64,000 nucleotides of DNA from SZUA-547 sp963669315 (GTDB taxonomy: Bacteria > Pseudomonadota > Alphaproteobacteria > Rhodobacterales > Rhodobacteraceae): NCBI GenBank assembly GCA_963669315.1, contig OY770021.1, positions 2,418,001-2,482,000 on the forward strand, given 5' to 3'. The notes beneath the pieces are model-generated. The model saw nothing but the letters and a program-made list of their open reading frames with translations, ran no database searches and had not been told where the DNA came from. Of this stretch, positions 50,111 to 59,538 are shown piece by piece (the stretch's first letter is position 1; every line of letters starts with the position of its first letter). Made by a program: the position numbers and the translations under genes.

Positions 50111-52543
50111 CTATTCACCCATCGCCTCCGCAATCACGCCTTCGGCGTCGGAAATCAAACGCTCCTCCGCCGCGCCTTTGATGGGCACCTTGCCGAGTTC
50201 CAGCAGCAGGGGGGCGGAGAGGGGGGTGACGCGATCCGCGCGCACATGGCGAATGCGGCCCGAGGCCTTGGCAAGCATCGCTTCGATCCGGTCGAAATCC
50301 ACAAGCCCGCGCTGGGCCTCGCGCCGCGTGATCTCCAGCATCAGGTGGTCAGGGTCGTATTTGCGCAGCGTGTCATAGAGGATGTCCGAGCTGAATGTGG
50401 TTTGCCGCCCGGTCTTGCGGCGGCCGGGAAGGTTGCGCTCGATCAACCCGGCGATGATGGCCGCGGATCTAAACGTACGCTTCATCACTGCATTCGAGGC
50501 GAGCCATTGCTCCAGCCCGTCGCGCAGCCCGTCGGCGTCGAAGAGCGGGGCAGGGTCGGTCGCCTCCGTCAATCCCCAGACCAGCAGCGCATAATCGGTG
50601 GCGAGAAATCCCAGCGGGTCCAGACCGGCCTCCTCCATCCGCTTGGTGACCAGCAGGCCGAGGGTCTGATTGGCGTTGCGCCCGGCGAAGGAGTGGGCCG
50701 CCATATGCCAGTTCTCCGCGCGTGGGAATGTCTCCACCAGCAGCGAGTCCATGGCGGGCATCTCTGAATGCTCGGCCTGAAGTCGTAACCAGTCCGCCAC
50801 GGGCGTCGGCAAGTCCGCCCAGCGGTCGGGCGCATTGAGAATTTCGGCGACCTCATCCGCCAGAAATGTGGAGACGGCCAGCTTGACGCCGGAGAACACG
50901 GCGATCTTCGGCTTTTTCGTGGGTTGCCGGGTCACTTCGACGGTCATCTTGCGCATCGATTCGAACCGCACGGTCTGGCCGCCGATCAGGAAGGTGTCGC
51001 CGGGTGAGAGGTGGGCGGCGAAGGCCTCCTCCACCTCACCGAGTTTCGGTCCGCCGCCGCGTTTTCCCGCCAGACGGACGCCCAACGTCTCCTCTCCGAC
51101 GATGGTGCCGGCGTTCATGCGCAACGCGCTGGCGGTGCGGGGGTCGCGCAGGCGCCAGTTGCCGTCCGCGTCCTGCATCAGGCGGCGCCATTTGTCATAG
51201 GCCCGCAGCGCGTAGCCTCCGGTGGCGCAGAAATCGAGACAGCGGTCGAAATCAGCGCGATCGAGCCCGGCGTACGCGCCCGCGCCGCGCACTTCTTCAA
51301 AGAGGTCGTCGGCATCGAATTGGGCCGAGCAGGCTGTCAGCAAGATGTGCTGGCAGAGGACGTCGAGCGGCCCTTCGGCGCGTTTTTCGCCATCCAGCCG
51401 TCGCTCTCGCACAGCCTCCAGGGCGGCGCGGCACTCCAGCGCCTCGAACCGGTTGGCGGGGACGAGCAGCGCGCGGGATGGCGCATCATAGCGGTGGTTA
51501 GATCGGCCGATCCGCTGCACCAGCCGCTTCACCGCCTTGGGCGCGCCCACCTGAATCACGAGATCCACATCGCCCCAGTCGATGCCGAGATCAAGCGAGG
51601 AGGTGCAGACGATGGCCTTCAGATCGCCCGCCGCCATCGCCGCTTCGACCTTCAGGCGCGCTTCTCGGGCCAGCGAGCCGTGATGGAGCGCGATCGGCAG
51701 GTCATCCTCGTTCACCGCCCAAAGGGCCTGAAAGAACAGCTCAGCCAAGGCGCGGGTGTTGATGAAGACAAGCGCGGTCTTCGCCTTTTTGATCTCCTCA
51801 TAGATCGCCTTCGCCGCATATCGGCCGCCCGAGCCGGACCAGGGGGGATCGCCCGCCGCCTCCATGATCTGAATATCCGGTTCAGGGCCGAGATCGGCGG
51901 TCGTGACGCGGCAGGGCGCCCCAGTCGCCGCCAACCAACGGGCGAGGGCGGGGATATCCTCCACAGTCGCGGACAGGCCCACGCGCGTCGCGCCCGGCGC
52001 CAGCGTCGCGAGCCGCGTCAGACACAGGGACAGCTGATCGCCGCGCTTTGATTCGGCGAGCGCGTGCGCCTCGTCCACCACGATGCGGCGAAGGGTCGAG
52101 AAGAGGCGCGGCGCCTCAGCTTGGCTCAAAAGAATCGCGAGGCTTTCCGGAGTGGTCAGCAACAGGTGAGGCGGATCGGCGCGCTGCCGGCGCTTGACGG
52201 CGGCGGAGGTGTCGCCGGTGCGGTCCTCTACCCGGATCGGCAGCGCCATCTCTTCGATGGGGATCGACAGGTTTCGGCGGATATCGGCAGCCAGCGCCTT
52301 CAGAGGAGAGACGTAGAGCGTGTGAAGCCCATCGCGGGGGCGCGTCATCAAATCGATCAGAGAGGGCAGGAACCCGGCCAAAGTCTTACCGCCTCCCGTC
52401 GGTGCGACCAGCAGGTCGGTGCCGCCAAGTCCCGCGTTTCCAATCAGGACCAGCTGGTGCGTATGGGGCGCCCAGCCGCGCTCGGCGAACCAATTGGCGA
52501 ACAGTTCAGGAATCAGTGTGGGAGACTTGGGCGCGTCTTTCAT
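50111..52543 (-). CDS. ligase-associated DEXH-box DNA helicase (Lhr-like)
   Basis: An 810-residue superfamily 2 helicase. Motifs in order are APTGGGKTLAGFLP (Walker A, near residue 42), VSPLKALAADI, TTPESLAILL, VVDEAHALAES (DEAH), SAT in GLSATVEDIP, and the second RecA domain with INTRALAEL, ALHHGSLAR, CTSSLDLGIDWG and QRIGRSNHR. A C-terminal winged-helix and beta-sheet region completes the LHR core. Such helicases pair with PdeM, an MBL exonuclease and LigC/LigD-type ligases in damage repair. ATG 52543 fits the family; no clear ribosome binding site precedes it. Confidence 0.93.
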   Translation of the reverse strand: MKDAPKSPTLIPELFANWFAERGWAPHTHQLVLIGNAGLGGTDLLVAPTGGGKTLAGFLPSLIDLMTRPRDGLHTLYVSPLKALAADIRRNLSIPIEEMALPIRVEDRTGDTSAAVKRRQRADPPHLLLTTPESLAILLSQAEAPRLFSTLRRIVVDEAHALAESKRGDQLSLCLTRLATLAPGATRVGLSATVEDIPALARWLAATGAPCRVTTADLGPEPDIQIMEAAGDPPWSGSGGRYAAKAIYEEIKKAKTALVFINTRALAELFFQALWAVNEDDLPIALHHGSLAREARLKVEAAMAAGDLKAIVCTSSLDLGIDWGDVDLVIQVGAPKAVKRLVQRIGRSNHRYDAPSRALLVPANRFEALECRAALEAVRERRLDGEKRAEGPLDVLCQHILLTACSAQFDADDLFEEVRGAGAYAGLDRADFDRCLDFCATGGYALRAYDKWRRLMQDADGNWRLRDPRTASALRMNAGTIVGEETLGVRLAGKRGGGPKLGEVEEAFAAHLSPGDTFLIGGQTVRFESMRKMTVEVTRQPTKKPKIAVFSGVKLAVSTFLADEVAEILNAPDRWADLPTPVADWLRLQAEHSEMPAMDSLLVETFPRAENWHMAAHSFAGRNANQTLGLLVTKRMEEAGLDPLGFLATDYALLVWGLTEATDPAPLFDADGLRDGLEQWLASNAVMKRTFRSAAIIAGLIERNLPGRRKTGRQTTFSSDILYDTLRKYDPDHLMLEITRREAQRGLVDFDRIEAMLAKASGRIRHVRADRVTPLSAPLLLELGKVPIKGAAEERLISDAEGVIAEAMGE

Positions 52544-52647
52544 GACGCCAAAGAATAAGGAGGCGCGCCAGAAGCGCACCCCCTTGATAGCGACCTTCGG
52601 CGCCCCCCATGCGCCGTCGGTTCACCCCGATACGGTTATGCCGCGGT

Positions 52648-53163
52648 TCAGGTGGTTCGGCTGAACTTCGCCCGATCCGACTTGGCCGACGGCGCCTCGT
52701 AACTGTCATCAAAGCGGCTTTCCAGCAGCAGTGAGGACAGAAACCGCGGTAGCGAGAAGAAGCTGTAGGTGAAGAATACGCCCATTGAAGCGAGCGCGAT
52801 GAAAAGAACGCCGTCGATCCCAAACATTTCGCCGCGGCTCTGGAAGTAGATGACGCAGGCGGCCAGCACCGAAGCGATAGCGCCAATCGCAAGCGGCAGA
52901 TGGGCCAATTGCGACCAGAGATTCCCATCGCGCACCCGGCGCGCGATACGGCGCGTGCTCGACGGCGAAAGAAGCGTTGTGCCCGCGATCGCCATGATTC
53001 CCCCAATCGCGACGCTGAAAACAAGCGAGGAGACCGACGTCGCCGAGGAGTTCGCGATATGGCTGATGGCGTAGCCGACGAACATGCCGCCGAAAAGCAC
53101 GGAAAGAATTCCGGAAACCCGGCAAGCAAGGATGCAAATTGCGCTGTGGATTTGGTTGGGCAT
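52648..53163 (-). CDS. unknown membrane protein, four helices
   Basis: A 171-residue inner-membrane protein with four hydrophobic helices in two pairs (about 12-33, 42-62, 87-108 and 117-137) and a short charged tail (SAKSDRAKF). Between the pairs is an Arg-rich cytoplasmic loop (STRRIARRVRDGN). I do not recognise the family. GAGG lies ten bases before ATG 53163. The region between it and the helicase shows no terminator. Confidence 0.65.
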   Translation of the reverse strand: MPNQIHSAICILACRVSGILSVLFGGMFVGYAISHIANSSATSVSSLVFSVAIGGIMAIAGTTLLSPSSTRRIARRVRDGNLWSQLAHLPLAIGAIASVLAACVIYFQSRGEMFGIDGVLFIALASMGVFFTYSFFSLPRFLSSLLLESRFDDSYEAPSAKSDRAKFSRTT

Positions 53164-53551
53164 TTTACTCGCGCCTCATTTTTTACTCGAACTGACAACA
53201 GGTTATACCCGATGCCTGAGTCCGTGCCGAAAGCAATAAGGCTAAAGTTTGACAGAATAGGATAGCCTGTGTCATTTCGGGCACAGGGAGGACTCTCAAC
53301 CATTGACGTTAATTTTCGGTTCATGATGGTCGACGCGCGCCGAGACTCAACTTCTTCAGGCCGCTAGTTCAAGCGCAGCGCAGACGGGTCGCGATCTGGG
53401 GCTCACGCAAGTTTCGCGCAGACGTGATCCCGCCAGGCGAGACTAATCCGCCCAGACTAATGAAAATTCGAGGAAAACAGTTGCCGCACGGTCGCCTCGC
53501 TTGCGATGGTGCATGCAAAACAAATGAGTGAAATGGGGGGGAACCCATCCT
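53164..53551 (+). other. 388-base region upstream of the ABC importer
   Basis: I see no gene here. It has a TTGACA at 53249-53254 without a good -10 box at the proper distance, an inverted repeat CCTGTG/CACAGG (53266-53271, 53282-53287) with a GGGAGG next to it, and TGCATGCA near 53510. It probably holds the promoter and control region of the ABC importer operon. Confidence 0.5.
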
Positions 53552-55372
53552 ATGTCGGCTCCGCCAGTCCTTAGCGTAAAGGATCTGAGCGTCTCTTTCG
53601 GCGCCGGACGGTCCGAATTGCGCGTCGTTGACGATGTATCTTTCACCCTGAGTCAGGGCGAAACACTGGCGCTGGTCGGCGAATCCGGTTCCGGAAAGAC
53701 GATCACGGGCAAGGCGCTGCTTGGCATCCTGCCGAAGGGCGCGCGGGTTACGATGGGACTGGCGCATCTGAGGGCGGAAAATTCCGTCGATATCGGAGGA
53801 CCCAACGATCCAGCGCCGGCATGCGACCTGTTGCATCTGACCCGCAAAGAGATGCGCGACGTGCGCGGTCGCCGGGTCTCCATGATCTTTCAGGAACCGA
53901 TGAGCTCGCTCTCGCCGCTTCACACAGTGGGCGCCCAGGTGATGGAAGCTGTTCGGCTGCACACCACTCAACGCGGCCGTGCGGCGCGAGACCGGTGTCT
54001 TCATATTTTCGACGAGGTTGGCTTTCCTGATCCGCGACGCGCCTTTGACGCCTATCCGTTCGAACTGTCAGGCGGCCTACGCCAGCGCGGCATGATCGCC
54101 ATGGCCATGGTTTGCCGACCGCAGGTGATGATCGCCGATGAACCGACAACGGCGCTGGATGTGACCACGCAAGCCATGGTGCTGGATCTGATAAACCGCT
54201 TGCAGGAAGAGACCGGCATGGCCGTGTTGATGATTACGCACGACCTGGGCGTAGTCGCCAACATGGCGAAATCCGTTGTCGTGCTGCGAAAGGGCAAAGT
54301 TGTCGAGTCCGGCCCTGCGAGAGCGGTTATCGGGTCTCCCGGTCACGGATATACGAAGGCGCTGGTCGCCGCTGCGCCGATCATCCCGGAAATGGTGCCG
54401 GTGAGGAACATCGTCGATCCCGAGACGACGCCGATCATGCGGGCGCGCAACCTTTCCAAGACCTACATCACGCGCGGCTCCGGCCTGTCGCAGCAGTCGC
54501 TCGAGGTGAAGGCGCTGTCGGATGTCGATGTCACCATCGCGCGGGGAGAGATCGTCGCTCTGGTGGGTGAGTCCGGTTCCGGAAAGTCCACAGTCGCCAA
54601 TCTCTTGTTGCGGGCTGAACGGCCCGACGCCGGCGCGGAGATCGAGTTCTGCGGACGCGACGGCGTGAAGCAGGACATTTCCCAGTTAGAGGGAGAGGCG
54701 CTGCGGGCGTTCCGGCGCCGCGTGCAGGTGGTGTTCCAGGACCCATTCGCCTCGCTGAGTCCGCGCATGCCGGTCCAGGACATTCTGACCGAGCCATTGC
54801 GCATCCATAACGTCGGGGACGCAGCTGAGCAGCGAGACCGATCCGTGGATCTAATGCGTCGCGTCGGCCTGTCGCCCGACCATCTGCGCCGATATCCGCA
54901 CGCCTTTTCCGGCGGGCAGCGCCAACGCATCTGCATCGCCCGCGCGCTGGCGCTGAAACCCGAATTGATCCTTTGCGATGAGCCGACCTCAGCGCTGGAC
55001 GTTTCAGTTCAGGCGCAGGTGCTCGATCTATTGCGCGAAGTGAAGGACGATTACGGGCTGAGTTATCTATTCATCAGCCATGACCTTGCCGTCGTCGCCG
55101 AATTGTCGGACCGAGTCGCTGTCATGCGCCGCGGCCGCATCGTGGAAGAAGGCCCGGTCGAGAGCCTGTTCTCCAACCCTGTTCATCCCTACACCAAAGC
55201 CCTGATTGCAGCTTCCCCTGAGCCGGATATGGATCGGCCACTGGACCTGAACGCCGTCGCGCAAGGCGCTGGCGAGCCTGACAGCTGGCCTGAGCCCTTC
55301 GGCTACGCGCGGGAAGAGGCGCCGGGCATGGTGGAAATCAGTCACCGTCATTTCGTGAGGAGCGCCGCATGA
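53552..55372 (+). CDS. oligopeptide-type ABC importer, fused ATP-binding protein
   Basis: A 606-residue protein with two ABC ATPase domains joined, equivalent to DppD and DppF in one chain. Domain 1 has Walker A GESGSGKTITG, signature ELSGGLRQRG (Leu instead of Gln) and MIADEPTTALD; domain 2, from about residue 325, has GESGSGKSTVA, FSGGQRQRI and LCDEPTSALD. Each ends with the OppD/F region that includes HPYTKALIAA. It energises the two permeases downstream. Its stop overlaps the binding-protein start. Confidence 0.95.
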   Translation: MSAPPVLSVKDLSVSFGAGRSELRVVDDVSFTLSQGETLALVGESGSGKTITGKALLGILPKGARVTMGLAHLRAENSVDIGGPNDPAPACDLLHLTRKEMRDVRGRRVSMIFQEPMSSLSPLHTVGAQVMEAVRLHTTQRGRAARDRCLHIFDEVGFPDPRRAFDAYPFELSGGLRQRGMIAMAMVCRPQVMIADEPTTALDVTTQAMVLDLINRLQEETGMAVLMITHDLGVVANMAKSVVVLRKGKVVESGPARAVIGSPGHGYTKALVAAAPIIPEMVPVRNIVDPETTPIMRARNLSKTYITRGSGLSQQSLEVKALSDVDVTIARGEIVALVGESGSGKSTVANLLLRAERPDAGAEIEFCGRDGVKQDISQLEGEALRAFRRRVQVVFQDPFASLSPRMPVQDILTEPLRIHNVGDAAEQRDRSVDLMRRVGLSPDHLRRYPHAFSGGQRQRICIARALALKPELILCDEPTSALDVSVQAQVLDLLREVKDDYGLSYLFISHDLAVVAELSDRVAVMRRGRIVEEGPVESLFSNPVHPYTKALIAASPEPDMDRPLDLNAVAQGAGEPDSWPEPFGYAREEAPGMVEISHRHFVRSAA

Positions 55373-57287
55373 CCATCGCCGTGAAATTCTCTGTCGGAGC
55401 AGTCGCCCTGTTGGGCGCCGCGGCTTTCGCGTCGTTCCCGACGCCGGCCGCTTCGACAAGTATGGTCGAAACGCCGGTGCTGATGCACCCGGTCGGCGAG
55501 GGCCAGCTACCGCCCGTAGAAGCGCGTGCGCCGACCGAGCCGCTTGTCGTCGATATTGAAGGCAAGGGCCGCCGGGTCGGCCAGCATGGCGGTAAGATTC
55601 GAACGATGGTGGGTCGCGCCAAGGACGTGCGCCTGATGGTGGTCTACGGATATGCGCGACTGGTCGGCTATGACGAGGACTACAACATCGTTCCGGACAT
55701 CCTGCTTAACGTGGATGTCGAGGACGGACGCATTTTCACCCTGCATCTCAGGGAAGGCCATAAATGGTCGGATGGCCACCCCTTCACGACGGAGGACTTC
55801 CGTTATTGGTGGGAGGACGTCGCCAACAATGCGGATCTGAATCCCGGCGGCGTGCCGGCGCTGATGCTGGTGAATGGCGAACCGCCGGTCGTGACCGTGG
55901 TCGATGAAACCACGATCCGCCTGGAATGGGCGGCGCCGAATCCGCGTTTCCTGCCGTCGCTGGCGCAGGCGCGCCCTCCGTTCATCTATCGCCCCGCGCA
56001 TGTGCTGAAGCCGGTTCACGACAAATATGGCGACGCGGATGAAATCGCGAAGATGGTTGAGGAGACCAAAGTCCGCGGGTGGGCGCAGCTGCATAATCGC
56101 CTCGACAATATGTACAAGTTCGACAACCCCGATCTGCCGACTTTGCAGCCTTGGATGAACACATCGCGCAAGGGGTCGCAGCGCTATCTGATGCGCCGCA
56201 ATCCCTATTATCACCGGTTCGACATAGACGGTCGCCAATTGCCCTATATCGATGAGGTGGAGTTGAATGTGGCGGCAGGCGGCCTGATCCCGGCCAAGGT
56301 GAATGTGGGCGAATCCGATCTGCAGGCGCGCGGCCTGTCATTCGCCGACGCGCCGGTCTGAAGAAAGGCGAAGAGGGCGGCGGCTATGTGACCCATCTCT
56401 GGAAAAGCGGCGTCGCTTCCGAGATCGCGCTCTATCCCAATCTGACCTATGAAGACCCGGTCTGGCGCGAGGTGATGCGCGATGTGCGATTCCGCCGGGC
56501 GCTGAGCCTGGCGATCGACCGGGCGATTATCAACAAGTCGCTGTTCTTCGGGTTGGCCAAACCTGCGGGTAATTCGGCGCTGCCCGAAAGCCCTCTTTAC
56601 AATGCGAGCCACGCCTCTGCCTGGACCCAGTTCGACCCGGCGCAGGCCAACAAGCTGCTGGACGAGATGGGGCTGGACAAGCGCGAGGGCGACGGTACGC
56701 GGCTTCTGCCCGATGGCAGGCCGATGGAGATCGTGGTGGAAACCGCCGGCGAGCGGCCCAGCGAGGCCGATGCGCTGGAGCTGGTGGCCGAGACCTGGCG
56801 CGATATTGGCGTGAAGCTGATCTATCGACCGCTGGATCGGGATATTCTGCGCAACCGCGCCTATGCGGGGCAGTCGATGATGCCGGTGTGGTTCGGCTGG
56901 AACAATGGCGTGCCGACACCCTCAGCCGCGCCGCAAGAGCTCGCGCCCGTCGATCAGGCGAATTTCTCATGGCCGCGCTGGGGCCAGCATTTCCAGACCA
57001 GCGGCGGATCGGGCGAAGCCCCGGAAACCCCCGAAAGTCAGCGCTTGCTGGAGTTGTTCAAGAACTGGGGCGGCGCCACGTCGGATGAGGAGCGCGCCGA
57101 AATCTGGCAAGAAATGCTGGCGATCCACGCCGATCAGGTGTTCGTCATCGGGCTGGTCAATCAGGCCCCGCAACCGGTTGTCGCGTCAAACAAGATGCGG
57201 AATGTTCCGGAGAAAGGACTGTTCGCCTGGGATCCGGGCGCGCATTTCGGTGTACACCGAATGGACGAGTTCTTTTTCGTGAAATAG
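55369..57287 (+). pseudogene. ABC importer solute-binding protein, frameshifted
   Basis: A binding protein of the SBP_bac_5 type, broken into two frames. The first runs from ATG 55369 (ATGA overlap with the ATPase) through a signal peptide and the lobe HKWSDGHPFTTEDFRYWWED to TGA 56359-56361; the second, frame 3 from about 56358, continues with LKKGEEGGGYVTHLWK and runs to 57287. Together they give about 640 residues, the normal length. Adding one base near 56357 restores the frame (Val-Leu-Lys-Lys). The break follows GLSFADAPV in the middle of a conserved stretch. Confidence 0.88.
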
Positions 57288-57349
57288 AGGCTCGAGCAAG
57301 GCATGAACTTCGAAGACGCGCCTAGGAACATCATAAGGGAACCGGTCGT

Positions 57350-58375
57350 ATGATTGGGTTCCTGTTCCGTCGTCTTCTGACCATGGCTGGGACGCTGTTT
57401 GTCGTTTCCGGACTGGTTTTCGTGATTATCAACCTGCCGCCGGGCGATTTTCTGTCAAACCAGATCGCGGAGCTTCGCGCGACGGGGCAGGAGGCCTCTA
57501 TCGCCAAGGCGGAATTTCTGCGCACGACCTATGCGCTGGATAAGTCGCTGCCGGAACAATATCTGATCTGGATCGGCGTCTGGCCGGGGCCGGAAGGGTT
57601 CAACGGACTGCTGCAAGGGGAGTACGGATGGTCGTTCGAATTCGACCGGCCTGTGGATGAGGTCGTCGGCGAAACGCTTTGGCTGACCGTCGTCGTCAAT
57701 CTGGCGGCTGTGTTCTTCATCTACCTTACCGCGCTGCCTTTGGGGGCGATTGCAGCGGTCAAGGCGAACACCTGGATCGACTATCTTGCGGCCTTTATCG
57801 GCTATATCGGGCTGGCGACCCCCAATTTCCTTCTGGCGCTGGCGCTGCTGTTTTACGGCAACCGCTATCTCGGTCTGCCCATCGGCGGCTTGATGGCCCC
57901 GGAATATGAAGGGCAACCGATGAGCGCCGGCAAAGCGTGGTCGGTGTTCCTTCATCTGGTCGTGCCCGTCATTGTGATCGGCACATCCGGCGCGGCGGCG
58001 ATGGTGCGGAGACTGCGCGCGAACCTGCTGGATGAACTGTCGAAACCCTATGTCATCACAGCGCAGGCCAAGGGCGTGCCGCATGCGCGGCGAGTGATCC
58101 GCTATCCTCTGCGCATGGCGCTGAATCCCTTCGTCGCCGATATCGGCAACCTGCTGCCGTCGCTCGTTTCCGGTTCGGTGCTGGTGTCGGTGGTGATGAG
58201 CCTGCCGACCATTGGCCCAACCCTGCTGAGCGCGCTCCGCTCGCAGGATTTCTATCTGTCAGGCTTCATCCTCATGTTCGTCTCGGCTTTGACCCTGATC
58301 GGCATGCTGATCTCTGACATCCTTTTGGCCGTTCTCGACCCGCGCATTCGCTTCGGCGCGCGGAAACGGAATTAG
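57350..58375 (+). CDS. ABC importer permease, DppB type
   Basis: A 341-residue inner-membrane permease with six helices. The N-terminal helix FLFRRLLTMAGTLFVVSGL and the loop AEFLRTTYALDKSLPEQYLIWIG mark the OppB/DppB class; the EAA-like coupling motif ITAQAKGVPHARRVIRYP lies near residue 245. It pairs with the next gene. ATG 57350 follows a weak AAGGGA. The family context suggests di- or oligopeptide-like or sugar-acid substrates; neither can be decided. Confidence 0.94.
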   Translation: MIGFLFRRLLTMAGTLFVVSGLVFVIINLPPGDFLSNQIAELRATGQEASIAKAEFLRTTYALDKSLPEQYLIWIGVWPGPEGFNGLLQGEYGWSFEFDRPVDEVVGETLWLTVVVNLAAVFFIYLTALPLGAIAAVKANTWIDYLAAFIGYIGLATPNFLLALALLFYGNRYLGLPIGGLMAPEYEGQPMSAGKAWSVFLHLVVPVIVIGTSGAAAMVRRLRANLLDELSKPYVITAQAKGVPHARRVIRYPLRMALNPFVADIGNLLPSLVSGSVLVSVVMSLPTIGPTLLSALRSQDFYLSGFILMFVSALTLIGMLISDILLAVLDPRIRFGARKRN

Positions 58376-58383
58376 GGGGCGGG

Positions 58384-59538
58384 ATGCAGAGTCGCGACGA
58401 AATGGACTTCCACTACGTCTCGCCAGAGGCCTATGACGCCGAGGCGGATCTGCAGGCGCTGGACCGGGCCGATCTGGACGCGCCGACCTGGGTGCTCATC
58501 TGGCGGCGGTTCATTCGTCACAAGCTGGCGGTTATCGCCGGCGTCTATCTTGTGGCGATTTATCTGGCGCTGCCGTTTATCGATTTCATCGCGCCGTATG
58601 CGCCAGCGCAACGCGACGCCGATTTCATTTATGCGCCGCCGCAAGCCGTCTCCTTCTTCGAGGACGGGCATTTCGCGGTCACCTATCCCATCGCGTCGAC
58701 CATCGATATGGAGACCTTTCAGGCCAAGTTCGAGACCAACTACGACCAGCCGCAAAAGATCCCGTTCTTCGCCAATTGCGGGCCAAAATATTACCTTTTC
58801 GGAGTTTTCGAGAGCAACAGGCGCCTGTTTTGTCCGCCGGAGGACGGCACCCTGCACCTGATGGGGGCGGACAGGCTGGGCCGGGACATCCATAGCAGGA
58901 TCATGCATGGCGCGCGGCTGAGCCTGACCGTGGGGCTGATCGGCATCATAATCTCTTTCACCATCGGCATGGTGCTGGGCGGCGTGGCCGGATATTTCGG
59001 CGGCATCGTCGATGGCCTTGTGATGCGCGCCATCGAGATTGTGCGCAGCCTGCCGGAACTGCCGCTTTGGCTGGCGCTGTCCGCGGCGATTCCGGCCAAT
59101 TGGGGCCCGGTTTCCGTCTTCTTCATGATCTCGATCATTCTGGGTCTGCTGGACTGGCCCGGTCTGGCGCGTGCGGTTCGGTCGAAGTTCCTGGCCTTGC
59201 GTGAGGAGGACTACGTCAAGGCGGCCGAACTGATGGGCGCGTCGCCGAAACGCATCATCGGCGCGCATATGATGCCCAATTTCATGAGCCATCTCGTGGC
59301 CTCGGCGACGTTGTCCATTCCCGGCATGATTTTGGGTGAGACGGCGCTCTCTTTCCTCGGCCTTGGCCTGCGCCCGCCGGCGGTCAGCTGGGGTCTGATG
59401 CTGAATGATGCGCTGAATTTGACCGCGGTGACGATCTATCCCTGGATCACGCTGCCGCTGCTGCCGGTAATTATGGTGGTGCTGGCGTTCAACTTCCTCG
59501 GCGATGGGTTGCGCGACGCGATGGACCCCTATTCCTGA
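58384..59538 (+). CDS. ABC importer permease, DppC type, with large periplasmic insert
   Basis: A 384-residue permease of the OppC/DppC class. After the first helix (about 50-72) is a periplasmic segment of some 110 residues before the transporter core starts at LGRDIHSRIMHGARLSLTVG; the insert includes two cysteines (NCGPKYYLFG, and FCPPEDGT). The EAA motif VKAAELMGASPKRIIGAHM lies near residue 282. Starts ten bases after the previous stop. The last ten bases overlap the convergent glycosyltransferase gene. Confidence 0.94.
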   Translation: MQSRDEMDFHYVSPEAYDAEADLQALDRADLDAPTWVLIWRRFIRHKLAVIAGVYLVAIYLALPFIDFIAPYAPAQRDADFIYAPPQAVSFFEDGHFAVTYPIASTIDMETFQAKFETNYDQPQKIPFFANCGPKYYLFGVFESNRRLFCPPEDGTLHLMGADRLGRDIHSRIMHGARLSLTVGLIGIIISFTIGMVLGGVAGYFGGIVDGLVMRAIEIVRSLPELPLWLALSAAIPANWGPVSVFFMISIILGLLDWPGLARAVRSKFLALREEDYVKAAELMGASPKRIIGAHMMPNFMSHLVASATLSIPGMILGETALSFLGLGLRPPAVSWGLMLNDALNLTAVTIYPWITLPLLPVIMVVLAFNFLGDGLRDAMDPYS

